DNA of 64,000 nucleotides from CAXXOK01 sp035353615 (GTDB taxonomy: Bacteria; Bacillota; Clostridia; Christensenellales; Aristaeellaceae): positions 26,402-90,401 of the forward strand of contig DAOPZY010000007.1 in NCBI GenBank assembly GCA_035353615.1, given 5' to 3'. Below the pieces are notes generated by a model. That model saw only the letters and a list, made by a program, of their open reading frames with translations, was not told where the DNA came from and made no database searches. Each line of letters opens with the position of its first letter. Position 1 is the first letter of the stretch. Shown piece by piece: positions 1-9,783 of the stretch. Position numbers and translations under genes: made by a program.

Positions 1-1
1 G

Positions 2-3000
2 GATTTGCCTACCTTCGACCTGCCCCGGACGGATGCCGCCGTGTTTGCGGTGGAACCGCTGCCCGGGCAGTTTGACGCGCGGGCAGCGTCCTGTGAGGAA
101 TGCGTGCAGCTGGTCAGTCAGGGGGAGCGCCCCACGGTGCGCGCGGCGCGCGTGTACCTGATCGAGGGCGCGCCCAGCGCGGAGGAACTCAACCGTATCA
201 AGAAATACGTTGTGAACCCCGTGGAAAGCCGTGAAGCCGATCTGGCGGAAAAAGCGACGCTACAGCAGAGCTACCCAAGCCCCGGCGCGGTGGAAACGCT
301 TACGGGCTTTTGCGCCATGGACGCCGCCGCCGCCGAGGCGTTTGTGGCCCGCTACGGCCTCGCCATGGACGCGGACGACGTCGCCTTCTGCCGTGACTAC
401 TTTGCCACCGAGCGCCGCGACCCCACGCTAACGGAAATTCGCATGATCGATACCTACTGGAGCGATCACTGCCGGCACACCACGTTTTTAACCACGCTGG
501 ACCGGGTGGAAGCGAAAAAACCGGCGGTTGAAAAGGCATTCGCGCGCTATCTGGCTCTGCGGGCGGAGCTGGGGCGCGAAGAAAAACCCATGAACCTGAT
601 GGATATCGCCACCATCGGCGCAAAGGCCCTGCGCGCGCGGGGCGGCCTTGCCAACCTGGACCTGAGCGAGGAGATCAACGCCTGCTCCATCGTGATTGAC
701 GTGGAGGTGGACGGCGTTGCCGAGCCGTGGCTTTTAATGTTCAAAAACGAAACGCACAACCACCCCACGGAAATCGAACCCTTTGGCGGTGCGGCAACCT
801 GCATCGGCGGCGCGATCCGCGACCCGCTGTCCGGGCGCACGTATGTGTATCAGGCCATGCGCGTAACCGGCGCGGCCGATCCGCTTGTGCCTGTGGCGGA
901 AACCATGCGCGGCAAACTGCCCCAGCGCAAGCTGGTAACCACGGCGGCAGCCGGCTACAGCGCCTACGGCAACCAGATTGGCCTTGCGACCGGCTTGGTG
1001 GACGAGCTGTACCATCCCGGCTATGCGGCCAAGCGCATGGAAATCGGCGCGGTCATCGGCGCCGCGCCGGTTCAGAACGTGCTGCGGGAGCAGCCTGTGC
1101 CCGGGGATATCATCATCCTGCTGGGCGGGCGCACGGGGCGCGACGGTTGCGGCGGCGCGACCGGCTCCAGCAAGAGCCACAAGCTCGAAAGTCTGGAAAC
1201 CTGCGGCGCGGAGGTACAAAAGGGCAACCCCGTGGTGGAACGGAAGCTGCAACGGCTATTCCGCGACCCAAACGTAACGCGCCTGATTAAGCGTTGCAAC
1301 GATTTTGGCGCGGGTGGCGTAAGCGTGGCGATCGGGGAACTGGCGGATGGCCTGATGATTGATTTGGACCTTGTGCCCAAGAAATATGAAGGGTTGGACG
1401 GCACGGAGCTGGCCATTTCGGAAAGTCAGGAGCGGATGGCCGTTGTGGTGGCCCCCGGGGACGCGGAAGCACTGATTGCCTTTGCCAACGCCGAAAACCT
1501 CGAGGCAACCGCCGTGGCAACCGTTACGGAGGAGCCGCGGCTGCGCATGCGCTGGCAGGGCCAGACCCTTGTGGATATCAGCAGGGATTTTCTCAACTCC
1601 AACGGCGCGGAAAAGCACGCGAGCGCTTTGGTGCCGGACGACGGCGTGCGCACGGTGCCGTTTACGGGGGAAACCTTCGGGGAGCGGCTGTTTTCAATGG
1701 TTACCGATCTCAACATCTGCTCCAAACAGGGGCTTTCGGAACGGTTTGATTCCACGGTGGGCGCGGCAACGGTGCTGATGCCCTTTGGCGGGCGGCGGCA
1801 GCTGACCCCCGCGCAGGCGATGGCGGCCAAGCTGCCCGTGCGCCGCGGTGAAACGGATACCGCCAGCGGGATGGCCTACGGCTTTCATCCGCAGATCATG
1901 GAACAAAGCCCTTACGAGGGCGCGTACCTGAGCGTAGCTGAAAGCCTTGCTCGCCTGACCGCCACCGGGTTTGATTTCCGCAAGGCCTACCTGACGTTTC
2001 AGGAATATTTTGAGCGTATGACGGCTGACCCCCTGCGGTGGGGCAAACCCCTCGCGGCGCTGCTGGGCGCGCTGGATGCGCAGTTGAACTTCGGCGTTGC
2101 GGCCATTGGCGGCAAGGATAGCATGAGCGGCAGCTTCGAAACCCTGAACGTGCCCCCGACGCTGGTGAGCTTCGCGGTGGCCCCGGGGTTGGCTTCGCAG
2201 GTGATTTCTCCGGAGTTGAAGGCCGCTGGGCACACCCTGCGCTACCTCTATGCCGATCCGTTTGACGCGCCCGTTTTTTGCGCCAACCTTGACCTGCTGT
2301 ACCGCCTGATCCGCGAGGGCAAGGTGGTTTCCGCGTGGGCGGTGGGTTTTGGCGGCGTGGCGGAGGGCCTGTTTAAGATGGCGCTGGGCAACGGAATCGG
2401 CGTGCGGGTTTCCGACGCGTTCACGCGCGATATGCTGGCGCAGCAGATTGGCGGCGTGATTGTGGAGCTTTCGGACGGCGCGGCGGACGCGGCGCTTACG
2501 GCGGCCAGCGAACCGCTTGGCGAAACCGTGAGCGACTACGGGCTGACCATGCGGGGCGCGCGGTATGCGCTGGCCCCGTTACAGGACGCGTACGAGGGAA
2601 AGCTGGAAAAGGTGTTCCCCTACCGCAGCGCCGGCGGGGAAGCAAACCCGGAAAAAGTGCCCGCTATCGCCGCCGGGTTCTCCGGCTGGGCAAAGCCCGC
2701 GCTTCGCACGGCAAGGCCGGTCGCGGTGATCCCGACATTCCCGGGCACCAACTGCGAGGTGGACACTGCCCGCGCGCTGGAACGCGCCGGCGCGGAGCCG
2801 CGCATTGTGCTTGTAAACAACCTGACCCCCGCGCATGTGGCGCAGAGCGTGGCGCGGATGCGGCAGGAAATTCTGAACGCGCAGATGATCGTTTTCCCCG
2901 GCGGTTTTTCCGGCGGGGACGAGCCGGACGGGAGCGGAAAATTCATTACCGCGTTTTTCCGCAACCCCGCCATGACGGAGGCCGTGCATGCGCTGCTCAG

Positions 3001-3511
3001 GCAGCGCGACGGGCTGATCTTGGGCATTTGCAACGGCTTTCAGGCGCTTATCAAGCTGGGGCTGGCGCCGTTTGGCCAAATTGTGGATACGGACGAAACC
3101 TGCCCCACGCTCACCTACAACACCATCGGCCGTCACCAGAGCATGCTCGTGCGCACGCGGATTGCCAGCAACAAAAGCCCGTGGCTGCAAAAATGCCGCG
3201 TGGGGGATGTGCACACCGTGGCCGTCAGCCACGGCGAAGGGCGGTTTGTGTGCGGACGGGAGATGCTTGAACAGCTGGCCCGGAACGGGCAGATTGCCAC
3301 GCAGTATGTAAACGAGGCCGGCGAACCGGGCATGGACCTGCGGCTGAACCCCAACGGAAGCGTGTGGGCAGTCGAAGGCATCACGTCGCCGGACGGGCGC
3401 GTGCTGGGCAAAATGGGGCACACCGAACGCGGCGGCAGCAACCTGTTCAAGAATGTTCAGGGCAATCAGCTGCAAAGGCTTTTTGAAGGCGGCGTGGAAT
3501 ATTTCCGGTAA
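2..3511 (+). CDS. purL: Phosphoribosylformylglycinamidine synthase, single-chain PurL, 5' end cut by the window
   Basis: Makes FGAM from FGAR, glutamine and ATP in purine synthesis (cytosol). The order is that of the large single-chain enzyme: N-terminal linker region, an ATP-binding synthase half with ETHNHPTE and the glycine-rich GGRTGRDG segment, a second synthase half with GGKDSMSG, and a C-terminal class I glutaminase with nucleophile Cys in LGICNGFQ (near residue 1009 of the visible part) and the GHTER motif near the end. The TTG at position 5 is not the true start: the frame stays open to the window edge, and the visible N-terminus begins inside the conserved VFAVEPLPGQFD region, so roughly 70 residues are missing. 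purB follows 257 bp downstream with its own promoter. Confidence 0.96.
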   Translation, partial: DLPTFDLPRTDAAVFAVEPLPGQFDARAASCEECVQLVSQGERPTVRAARVYLIEGAPSAEELNRIKKYVVNPVESREADLAEKATLQQSYPSPGAVETLTGFCAMDAAAAEAFVARYGLAMDADDVAFCRDYFATERRDPTLTEIRMIDTYWSDHCRHTTFLTTLDRVEAKKPAVEKAFARYLALRAELGREEKPMNLMDIATIGAKALRARGGLANLDLSEEINACSIVIDVEVDGVAEPWLLMFKNETHNHPTEIEPFGGAATCIGGAIRDPLSGRTYVYQAMRVTGAADPLVPVAETMRGKLPQRKLVTTAAAGYSAYGNQIGLATGLVDELYHPGYAAKRMEIGAVIGAAPVQNVLREQPVPGDIIILLGGRTGRDGCGGATGSSKSHKLESLETCGAEVQKGNPVVERKLQRLFRDPNVTRLIKRCNDFGAGGVSVAIGELADGLMIDLDLVPKKYEGLDGTELAISESQERMAVVVAPGDAEALIAFANAENLEATAVATVTEEPRLRMRWQGQTLVDISRDFLNSNGAEKHASALVPDDGVRTVPFTGETFGERLFSMVTDLNICSKQGLSERFDSTVGAATVLMPFGGRRQLTPAQAMAAKLPVRRGETDTASGMAYGFHPQIMEQSPYEGAYLSVAESLARLTATGFDFRKAYLTFQEYFERMTADPLRWGKPLAALLGALDAQLNFGVAAIGGKDSMSGSFETLNVPPTLVSFAVAPGLASQVISPELKAAGHTLRYLYADPFDAPVFCANLDLLYRLIREGKVVSAWAVGFGGVAEGLFKMALGNGIGVRVSDAFTRDMLAQQIGGVIVELSDGAADAALTAASEPLGETVSDYGLTMRGARYALAPLQDAYEGKLEKVFPYRSAGGEANPEKVPAIAAGFSGWAKPALRTARPVAVIPTFPGTNCEVDTARALERAGAEPRIVLVNNLTPAHVAQSVARMRQEILNAQMIVFPGGFSGGDEPDGSGKFITAFFRNPAMTEAVHALLRQRDGLILGICNGFQALIKLGLAPFGQIVDTDETCPTLTYNTIGRHQSMLVRTRIASNKSPWLQKCRVGDVHTVAVSHGEGRFVCGREMLEQLARNGQIATQYVNEAGEPGMDLRLNPNGSVWAVEGITSPDGRVLGKMGHTERGGSNLFKNVQGNQLQRLFEGGVEYFR

Positions 3512-3640
3512 AGGTCGCCCTCCGGTTTGCCGCGCTTTTCCGGCAACCGCGTTTGCGCGCGCGGCGCGGAAGCTTGCCGCATAACGAACAACGCGTTGCT
3601 ACCGGCGCGCGGCAGATTGCGGCCCGCATAAACGCGGCGG

Positions 3641-3669
3641 TTGCATTCCGGCCCTGTTTTTGCTAGTAT
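3641..3669 (+). promoter_or_regulatory. Promoter upstream of purB
   Basis: TTGCAT (3641-3646), 17 bp spacer, TAGTAT (3664-3669), with an extended -10 TG one base upstream. It lies about 100 bp before the purB start, so purB can be transcribed separately from purL. No purine riboswitch-like structure was recognised in the purL-purB gap. Confidence 0.6.
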
Positions 3670-3768
3670 GGGTTCGGCGGGCCGCGCCGATTCCCTTGCC
3701 TTTGGCCCGCGCCGGCTCGCCCGCGCGTTCGCCCCAAACCCAACGCTGTTTCCACACAGGAGGTCACT

Positions 3769-5205
3769 ATGGACGATCATTCTTCGTATATCAGCCCCTT
3801 TTCCACCCGCTATGCCAGCGCGGAAATGCAGGCGGTATTTTCTGAGGATCACAAATTCCGCACCTGGCGGCGGCTGTGGATCAGCCTTGCCAAGGCGGAG
3901 AAAAAGCAGGGTCTGCCGATTACCGATGAGCAGATTGCCGAAATGGAAGCTCACCGGGACGATATCAACTACGACGTGGCAACCCAACGCGAGCGCGAGG
4001 TGCGCCACGATGTGATGAGCCATGTGTACGCCTACGGCGTGCAGTGCCCAAGCGCGAAAGGGATCATTCACCTTGGCGCAACCAGTTGCTACGTAGGCGA
4101 CAATACCGATGTGCTGATTATGAAGGAAGGCTTGGAAATCGTAGGCCGCAAGCTTCTGAACGTGCTCGCGGAGCTGCGCGGCTTTGCCGTTCGTTATCGC
4201 GACCTGCCCGCGCTGGCCTACACGCACCTTCAGCCGGCGCAGCTGACCACCGTGGGCAAACGCGCCACGCTGTGGATGAACGAGCTGCTGATGGATTATG
4301 AAGAGGTGGAGCATCGCCTTGCGAGCCTCGCGCTGCTGGGCAGCAAGGGAACCACCGGCACGCAGGCCAGCTTTATGGAACTGCTGAACGGGGACAGCCA
4401 AAAAATCAAGCAGATTGAACGGGACATCGCCGCCGATGTGGGCGTGAACCGCGTGGTGCCGGTAAGCGGGCAAACCTATAGCCGCAAAATGGATTATCAG
4501 GTGGTCAGCGTGCTGTCCGGCATTGCGCAGAGCGCCAGCAAATTCAGCTATGATCTGCGGCTGCTGCAAAGCTTCAAGGAAATGGAGGAACCGTTTGAAA
4601 AAAGCCAGATTGGATCCTCCGCCATGCCCTACAAGCGCAACCCCATGCGCAGCGAGCGCATCAGCGGCCTGAGCCGCTACGTGATGGTGGATACCTTGAA
4701 CGCCGCCATCACCGCGGGCGCCCAGTGGTTTGAGCGCACGCTGGACGACAGCGCCAACCGCCGGATCGCCGTGAGCGAGGCATTCCTTGCGACAGACGCG
4801 ATTTTAAACCTGATGCTGAACGTGTGCGACGGTCTGGTGGTGTACCCCAAGGTGGTGCGCGCCCGCGTGATGGCGGAGCTGCCCTTTATGGCAACGGAAA
4901 ACATCATGATGGACGCCGTGAAAAAAGGCGGCGACCGGCAGGCCCTGCACGAGCGCCTGCGCGTGCACAGCCAGGAAGCGGCCCGCGTGGTCAAGGAGGA
5001 AGGCGGCCTGAACGATCTGGTGGACCGGATCGCGGGCGACCCGGCCTTTATGGTTACCCGGGCGGAAATTGAAGCGATTCTGGAGCCAAGCCATTTTATT
5101 GGCAGAAGCGCGGAGCAGGTTTCGGAATTTGTGGAGGATTGCATTGATCCCCTGTTAGCGGCGCATGCGGCGCAACTGGGCGAGAAAGCCGTTTTGCAGG
5201 TGTAA
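3769..5205 (+). CDS. purB: Adenylosuccinate lyase
   Basis: Cleaves fumarate from SAICAR and from adenylosuccinate in purine/AMP synthesis. The 478-residue length and the fumarase/aspartase superfamily signature GSSAMPYKRNP (about residues 283-293) identify the longer PurB type, similar to the eukaryotic form. An earlier THLQPAQ motif holds a conserved active-site histidine. The ATG is preceded by AGGAGG at good spacing (GGAGGTCACTATG). It follows purL in the same direction, linking two steps of the same pathway, but has its own promoter. The reading frame is complete and nothing looks broken. Confidence 0.96.
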   Translation: MDDHSSYISPFSTRYASAEMQAVFSEDHKFRTWRRLWISLAKAEKKQGLPITDEQIAEMEAHRDDINYDVATQREREVRHDVMSHVYAYGVQCPSAKGIIHLGATSCYVGDNTDVLIMKEGLEIVGRKLLNVLAELRGFAVRYRDLPALAYTHLQPAQLTTVGKRATLWMNELLMDYEEVEHRLASLALLGSKGTTGTQASFMELLNGDSQKIKQIERDIAADVGVNRVVPVSGQTYSRKMDYQVVSVLSGIAQSASKFSYDLRLLQSFKEMEEPFEKSQIGSSAMPYKRNPMRSERISGLSRYVMVDTLNAAITAGAQWFERTLDDSANRRIAVSEAFLATDAILNLMLNVCDGLVVYPKVVRARVMAELPFMATENIMMDAVKKGGDRQALHERLRVHSQEAARVVKEEGGLNDLVDRIAGDPAFMVTRAEIEAILEPSHFIGRSAEQVSEFVEDCIDPLLAAHAAQLGEKAVLQV

Positions 5206-5245
5206 GACGCGGGCGCGCAACCTGTCTCGCCTTTATCCAAACAGA

Positions 5246-5410
5246 ACCCCGGCCGCAGCGGAACCGGGTCAGGGGTATAGCTCTTGAAAGTTAAGAACGC
5301 GCGGAGGCGAACCCCCTGCCGTGGCTTGGGGTGTACCCCAAGCGCAAACGCCGCTCTGAAAAAACAAGCCGCACAAACCGTCCGCAGGGCCAGGAGGCGC
5401 GCGGCTTAAC
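5246..5410 (+). repeat. Dispersed intergenic element, family A, degenerate copy
   Basis: A worn copy of the element best preserved at 33947-34478. It keeps the opening GCCGCAGCGGAACCGGGTCA, the stem CTTGGGGTGTACCCCAAG, and the closing CCGCAGGG followed by GAGGCG and CGGCTTAA. It lies just downstream of purB. The rest of the purB-dapF gap (5411-5672) shows no gene. Confidence 0.65.
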
Positions 5411-5672
5411 GCTTAGCCGACTTGTTGACGCCCTCGCGCGCCCCTTCCTTGAACATGCGCCCGCCCCCTGAAAAAACCGATAATGCCTTTTTCAACGCTC
5501 CGCTGTGCCTTCAAGCGCCCGGGGCGCTTGTGTTTTAATGCGACGGCGCACAGCTTCCGGCAGGCGACGGGTAACGCCGCCCAACCGGCAAGCGCGCACC
5601 CCCGCCCCGCCCCTTCAGCGCCACGTGGAGTTTGGCCGCTAACCCTCGCGTTTTCAGCGCTTTGGGCATGGC

Positions 5673-5701
5673 TTTTCAAACCGGCGGTTTTTTGCTATAC
5701 T
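5673..5701 (+). promoter_or_regulatory. Promoter upstream of dapF
   Basis: TTTTCA (5673-5678), 17 bp, TATACT (5696-5701). Transcription would begin near 5708. That makes the ATG at 5709 essentially leaderless and favours the ATG at 5727 as the dapF start. Confidence 0.55.
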
Positions 5702-5726
5702 ATCGCGTATGAAAGCAGGTGATGAA

Positions 5727-6572
5727 ATGCTTCGCTTTACGAAAATGCACGGAATTGGGAATGACTATATCTACATCAACGCCTTTACGGAACAGCTTCC
5801 GGAGGATTTGCCCGCGTTGGCGGTGCGCATGAGCGACCGCCGCTTCGGTTGCGGCGGCGACGGCATCATCCTGATCGCGCCCAGCCGGCAGGCGGATTTC
5901 CGCATGCGCATGTTTAACTGCGACGGTTCCGAAAGCGAAATGTGCGGTAACGGCATCCGCTGCGTCGCCGCGTACTGCCATGACCGGGGGCTGACCGAGC
6001 GCACGGAGTTTGACATTGAATCCGGCGGCGCGATCAAGCATATGCGCCTGACGCTGGACGCGCATGGCGCGACCGCGACCGTGCGCGTGGATATGGGCAA
6101 GCCTGTAACCGACGGCCTTTCCATTCCGAGCGTTTTCAGCGGCGATCCGGTTCGGCTGCAGCCGCTGACGGCGCTTGGGCAAACCTGGCCCGTAACGCTG
6201 GTGAATATGGGCAACCCGCACGCCGTAACCTTTGTGGAGGATCCGGACACCGCGCCGGTGACCACCGTGGGGCCGGTTTTGGAGCTGGACCCCGCGTTTC
6301 CCCGCAAGTGCAACATCGAGTTTGTGCGCGTTACGGATCGCGGGCACATCCGGATGCGCGTATGGGAGCGCGGCGCGGGCGAAACGCTGGCCTGCGGTAC
6401 CGGGGCGTGCGCGTCCGCCGTGGCCAGCATGCTCAACGGCTTTACGGACCGCGCGGTGGAGGTGGCGCTTCGCGGCGGCAACCTGACCGTGGAATGGAGC
6501 GAGCAGGACGGGCATGTTTATATGACCGGCCCGGCAACCTTTGTGTACGACGGTTTGTGGCTGTCTGACTAA
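5727..6572 (+). CDS. dapF: Diaminopimelate epimerase
   Basis: Converts LL- to meso-diaminopimelate, for lysine and peptidoglycan crosslinks. Both catalytic cysteines are present: Cys73 in EMCGNGIRC and Cys223 in ACGTGACA. The N-terminus RFTKMHGIGNDY is diagnostic. Two ATGs are possible. 5709 adds six residues absent from the family and sits at the likely transcription start. 5727 has AGGTGATG just upstream and gives the usual start, so it is chosen (281 residues). dapL follows after about 127 bp, so the window carries two consecutive-pathway genes: DapL makes the LL-isomer that DapF epimerises. Confidence 0.95.
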   Translation: MLRFTKMHGIGNDYIYINAFTEQLPEDLPALAVRMSDRRFGCGGDGIILIAPSRQADFRMRMFNCDGSESEMCGNGIRCVAAYCHDRGLTERTEFDIESGGAIKHMRLTLDAHGATATVRVDMGKPVTDGLSIPSVFSGDPVRLQPLTALGQTWPVTLVNMGNPHAVTFVEDPDTAPVTTVGPVLELDPAFPRKCNIEFVRVTDRGHIRMRVWERGAGETLACGTGACASAVASMLNGFTDRAVEVALRGGNLTVEWSEQDGHVYMTGPATFVYDGLWLSD

Positions 6573-6699
6573 CCGTTGGGCCGGGCCTCGCGCCCCGGCC
6601 GCGTTTTCGCGGCGCGCTTTGCCGCCGCGGGCGGGTTATCCCCCTGCCAAAGGGCCTCACATTTCCCGCCGGAGGGCGGCATCAAAGGAGGTTGTTCCC

Positions 6700-7911
6700 T
6701 TGCACGTGAACCCGAACTATGAAAAACTGCCAGGCTCCTACCTGTTTGCCGAGATTGCGCGCCGCGTAAAGGAATATTCCGCGGCAAACCCGGCGGCGGA
6801 CCTGATTAAGCTGGGGATCGGGGACGTGACCCTGCCGCTGGCCCCCGTCGTGGTGGCCGCCATGAAGGCCGCCGCTGATGAAATGCTGCTGCCGGAAACC
6901 TTCCGGGGCTATGGGCCGGATTTTGGCTATGATTTTTTGGTAAACGCCATCCGCGAGCAGGATTATGCCCCGCGCGGCGTTTCGCTGGCGTTTGACGAGG
7001 TGTTCATCTCCGACGGCGCTAAAACCGACACCTCCGCCATTCAGGAGCTGTTTGCCGCCGATACCCGCATCGCCGTGACCGACCCCGTGTACCCGGTATA
7101 TGTGGACAGCAACGCCATCGCGGGCCGGTTGGGCGATTTTGTGGGCGGCCGGTGGAGCCGGCTGGTTTACCTGCCCTGCAACGCCGAAAACGGCTTTATC
7201 CCTTCCGTGCCCAGCGAGCCGGTGGACGTGATTTACCTTTGCTACCCCAACAACCCCACGGGCACAACGTTAACCGCCGCGCAGCTGAAGCCCTTTGTGG
7301 ATTACGCGAAAAAGAACCGCGCCATTATTGTGTACGACGCCGCGTATAAGGCGTTCATCACCTCCGACGTGCCCCACAGCATCTACGAGGTGGAAGGCGC
7401 GCGGGAAGTGGCGATCGAGTGCTGCAGCTTTTCCAAAACCGCGGGCTTCACCGGCACCCGCTGCGCCTACACCATCATCCCGCACGAGGTGACGGGGTTG
7501 GGCGGGCAGGGCCAGACCGTGGAGCTGAACGCGCTGTGGAAACGCCGCATGGGCACCAAGTTCAACGGCGTCAGCTACCCTATTCAGCGGGCGGCGGCGG
7601 CGGTGTTCAGCCCCGAAGGTAAGGCGCAGTGCGATACGGCGGTGCGGTACTACCTGCGCAACGCCCAGCTGATCCGCGACGGGTTACAGGCGGCGGGCTA
7701 TACGGTGTTTGGCGGCGTGGACGCGCCGTATGTGTGGCTTAAAACCCCCATGGACAGCTGGAAATTTTTCGACACTCTGCTAAACCGGGCGCATGTGGTG
7801 GGCACGCCCGGCACGGGCTTTGGCCCCAGCGGCGAGGGGTATTTCCGCCTGACGGCATTCAACACCTACGAAAAAACCGCCGAGGCGCTGAGCCGGATTC
7901 AAAAGCTGTAA
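6700..7911 (+). CDS. dapL: LL-diaminopimelate aminotransferase
   Basis: PLP enzyme that makes LL-diaminopimelate directly from tetrahydrodipicolinate, bypassing the succinylase or acetylase steps. Family marks: LPGSYLF near the N-terminus, RLGIGDV-like KLGIGDVTLPL, ETFRGYGP, the YPNNPTG loop, and the PLP lysine Lys246 in SFSKTAGFTGTR. The start is the TTG at 6700: AAAGGAGG ends 8 bases upstream, and the 403-residue product begins at the same place as known DapL proteins. The frame is open further upstream but that part is not conserved. A strong terminator follows. Confidence 0.94.
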   Translation: MHVNPNYEKLPGSYLFAEIARRVKEYSAANPAADLIKLGIGDVTLPLAPVVVAAMKAAADEMLLPETFRGYGPDFGYDFLVNAIREQDYAPRGVSLAFDEVFISDGAKTDTSAIQELFAADTRIAVTDPVYPVYVDSNAIAGRLGDFVGGRWSRLVYLPCNAENGFIPSVPSEPVDVIYLCYPNNPTGTTLTAAQLKPFVDYAKKNRAIIVYDAAYKAFITSDVPHSIYEVEGAREVAIECCSFSKTAGFTGTRCAYTIIPHEVTGLGGQGQTVELNALWKRRMGTKFNGVSYPIQRAAAAVFSPEGKAQCDTAVRYYLRNAQLIRDGLQAAGYTVFGGVDAPYVWLKTPMDSWKFFDTLLNRAHVVGTPGTGFGPSGEGYFRLTAFNTYEKTAEALSRIQKL

Positions 7912-7934
7912 CAAGCGTAAAACCGCATCAATCA

Positions 7935-7967
7935 GGGCGCGGAGCCGCATAAGCTCCCGCCCTTTTT
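7935..7967 (+). terminator. Intrinsic terminator after dapL
   Basis: GGGCGCGGAGC (7935-7945) pairs with GCTCCCGCCC (7953-7962), with one bulged base and a seven-base loop, followed by TTTTT. It ends the dapF-dapL unit. Confidence 0.8.
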
Positions 7968-7982
7968 AGTAAGCTTGCCGGG

Positions 7983-8010
7983 TTGCCCAAAACGCCTTTC
8001 ATGGTATAAT
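7983..8010 (+). promoter_or_regulatory. Promoter for the ABC exporter operon
   Basis: TTGCCC (7983-7988), 16 bp, perfect TATAAT (8005-8010) with extended TGG. The position makes the TTG at 8044 the plausible start of the first ABC gene. Confidence 0.7.
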
Positions 8011-8043
8011 CAAGTCGCAATCCATTTTTTCGGAGGCACGGTT

Positions 8044-9783
8044 TTGAAAAAACTACTGGTATATTTGCGGGACTACCGCAAGGAAAGCATTTTAGGCCCG
8101 CTGTTCAAGATGCTGGAAGCGGCGTTTGAGCTGCTGGTGCCGCTGGTGATGGCGGCGATGATCGATCACGGCATCGCGCAGCGCGACACGGGCTATCTGG
8201 TGCGGATGGGGCTTTTGCTGGTGGGGCTGGGGGCGCTGGGGCTCACTTCGTCGGCAACGGCGCAGTATTTTGCCGCCAAGGCGGCCACCGGCTTTGGCCT
8301 TCAGGTGCGCCACGCGCTGTTTGAGCATATCCAGAGCCTTTCGTATGCGGAGTTGGATACGCTGGGCGCTTCGACCCTGACCACAAGGATGACCAGCGAT
8401 ATGAATCAGGCGCAAAACGGCGTGAACATGACGCTGCGCCTGCTGTTGCGCTCCCCCTTCATTGTATTTGGCGCCATGGCGATGGCTTTCACCATCAACA
8501 CGCCGGCGGCATTAACCTTTGCCGTGGCGATCCCCGTGCTTTCGGTGGTTGTGTTTGGCATTATCCTGTGGTGCATTCCGCTGTACCAAAAGGTGCAGGC
8601 CCGTCTGGACCGCGTGCTGGTGAGCACCCGCGAAAGCCTGACCGGCGCGCGCGTGCTGCGCGCCTTTTGCAAGGAAGAGGAGCAGATGGGCGAGTTCAGC
8701 GCGCGCAACGCCGAGCTGACCCGGCTGCAAAAGTATGTGGGCCGCATATCCGCGCTGATGAACCCCTTAACCTACGTCATCATCAATTTGGCGATTCTTT
8801 GGCTGATCTGGACGGGCGCGTGGCAGGTGGAGGCGGGCATCCTGACGCAGGGGGCGCTGGTGGCGCTGTATAACTACATGTCGCAAATTCTGGTGGAGCT
8901 GATTAAGCTGGCCAACCTGATTGTGACCATTACGCGCGCGGTGGCGTGCGGCAACCGCATACAGGCGGTGCTGGACATTCAGCCTTCCCAGCGGTGGGCG
9001 GCGGAAGCGCCGCAGGCCGTGCCCGGGGCGGCGGCCATCGAGCTGAACGGCGTCGGCCTGCGCTACCCCGGCGCGGCGGAAACCGCGCTTACGGGCGTAA
9101 CGCTGAGCATTCCGCGCGGGCAAACGGTGGGGATCATCGGCGGCACCGGCTCGGGCAAAACCTCGCTGGTGAACCTGATCCCCCGGTTTTACGACGCGAC
9201 CGACGGCGCCGTGAAGGTGAACGGCGCAGATGTGAAGGACTACCCCAAAGACGATCTGCGGCAGAGGATTGGCGTTGTGCCTCAGCAGGCGGCGCTGTTT
9301 CAGGGCACCCTGCGCGAAAACCTGCGCTGGGGCCGGGCGGACGCGACGGACGCCGACCTGTGGGAAGCGCTCGCCGTGGCGCAGGCCGCGGACGTGGCGC
9401 AGGATAAGGGCGGGCTGGATTTTGCGGTGGAGCCAAACGGGCGCAACCTCTCCGGCGGCCAGCGCCAACGGCTGACCCTTGCCCGGGCGCTGGTGCGAAA
9501 GCCGGAAATCCTGATTTTGGACGACAGCGCCTCGGCGCTGGATTACGCGACGGACGCGGCGCTTCGCCGGGCCATCCGGGAACTGCCGGACAAACCGACG
9601 GTGCTGATCGTTTCGCAGCGGGCGGCCTCCATTCAGCATGCCGACTGCATTGTGGTGCTGGATGACGGCAACGTGGTTGGCGTGGGCAACAGCGAAACGC
9701 TTTTGCAAACCTGCGATGTGTACCGTGAAATTTACGAATCCCAGTTTCCCAGGGAGGAGGCGGTAACGGATGCGCGCGCATGA
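8044..9783 (+). CDS. ABC exporter half-transporter, subunit with the degenerate ATP site (TM287/BmrC-like)
   Basis: Membrane subunit of a type IV (B-family) exporter: six hydrophobic helices in roughly residues 1-320, then a nucleotide-binding domain with Walker A GGTGSGKT (from about 366), LSGGQ, and Walker B ILILDD. The catalytic glutamate after Walker B is Asp494, and the H-loop histidine is Gln525 (VSQRAAS). Both changes mark the inactive-site partner of heterodimeric exporters such as TM287/288 and BmrCD. The TTG at 8044 follows GGAGGCACGGTT and sits below the promoter; 579 residues is normal. It overlaps the next gene by 14 bp. Substrate unknown; multidrug or peptide export is possible. 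Confidence 0.9.
   Translation: MKKLLVYLRDYRKESILGPLFKMLEAAFELLVPLVMAAMIDHGIAQRDTGYLVRMGLLLVGLGALGLTSSATAQYFAAKAATGFGLQVRHALFEHIQSLSYAELDTLGASTLTTRMTSDMNQAQNGVNMTLRLLLRSPFIVFGAMAMAFTINTPAALTFAVAIPVLSVVVFGIILWCIPLYQKVQARLDRVLVSTRESLTGARVLRAFCKEEEQMGEFSARNAELTRLQKYVGRISALMNPLTYVIINLAILWLIWTGAWQVEAGILTQGALVALYNYMSQILVELIKLANLIVTITRAVACGNRIQAVLDIQPSQRWAAEAPQAVPGAAAIELNGVGLRYPGAAETALTGVTLSIPRGQTVGIIGGTGSGKTSLVNLIPRFYDATDGAVKVNGADVKDYPKDDLRQRIGVVPQQAALFQGTLRENLRWGRADATDADLWEALAVAQAADVAQDKGGLDFAVEPNGRNLSGGQRQRLTLARALVRKPEILILDDSASALDYATDAALRRAIRELPDKPTVLIVSQRAASIQHADCIVVLDDGNVVGVGNSETLLQTCDVYREIYESQFPREEAVTDARA

Noticed and set aside
3512..3768. Purine riboswitch before purB
   Set aside because: The gap lacks the conserved aptamer loops; only a promoter was found.
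5709..5726. ATG at 5709 as dapF start
   Set aside because: Sits at the predicted transcription start, adds residues absent from the family, and a better ribosome site precedes 5727.
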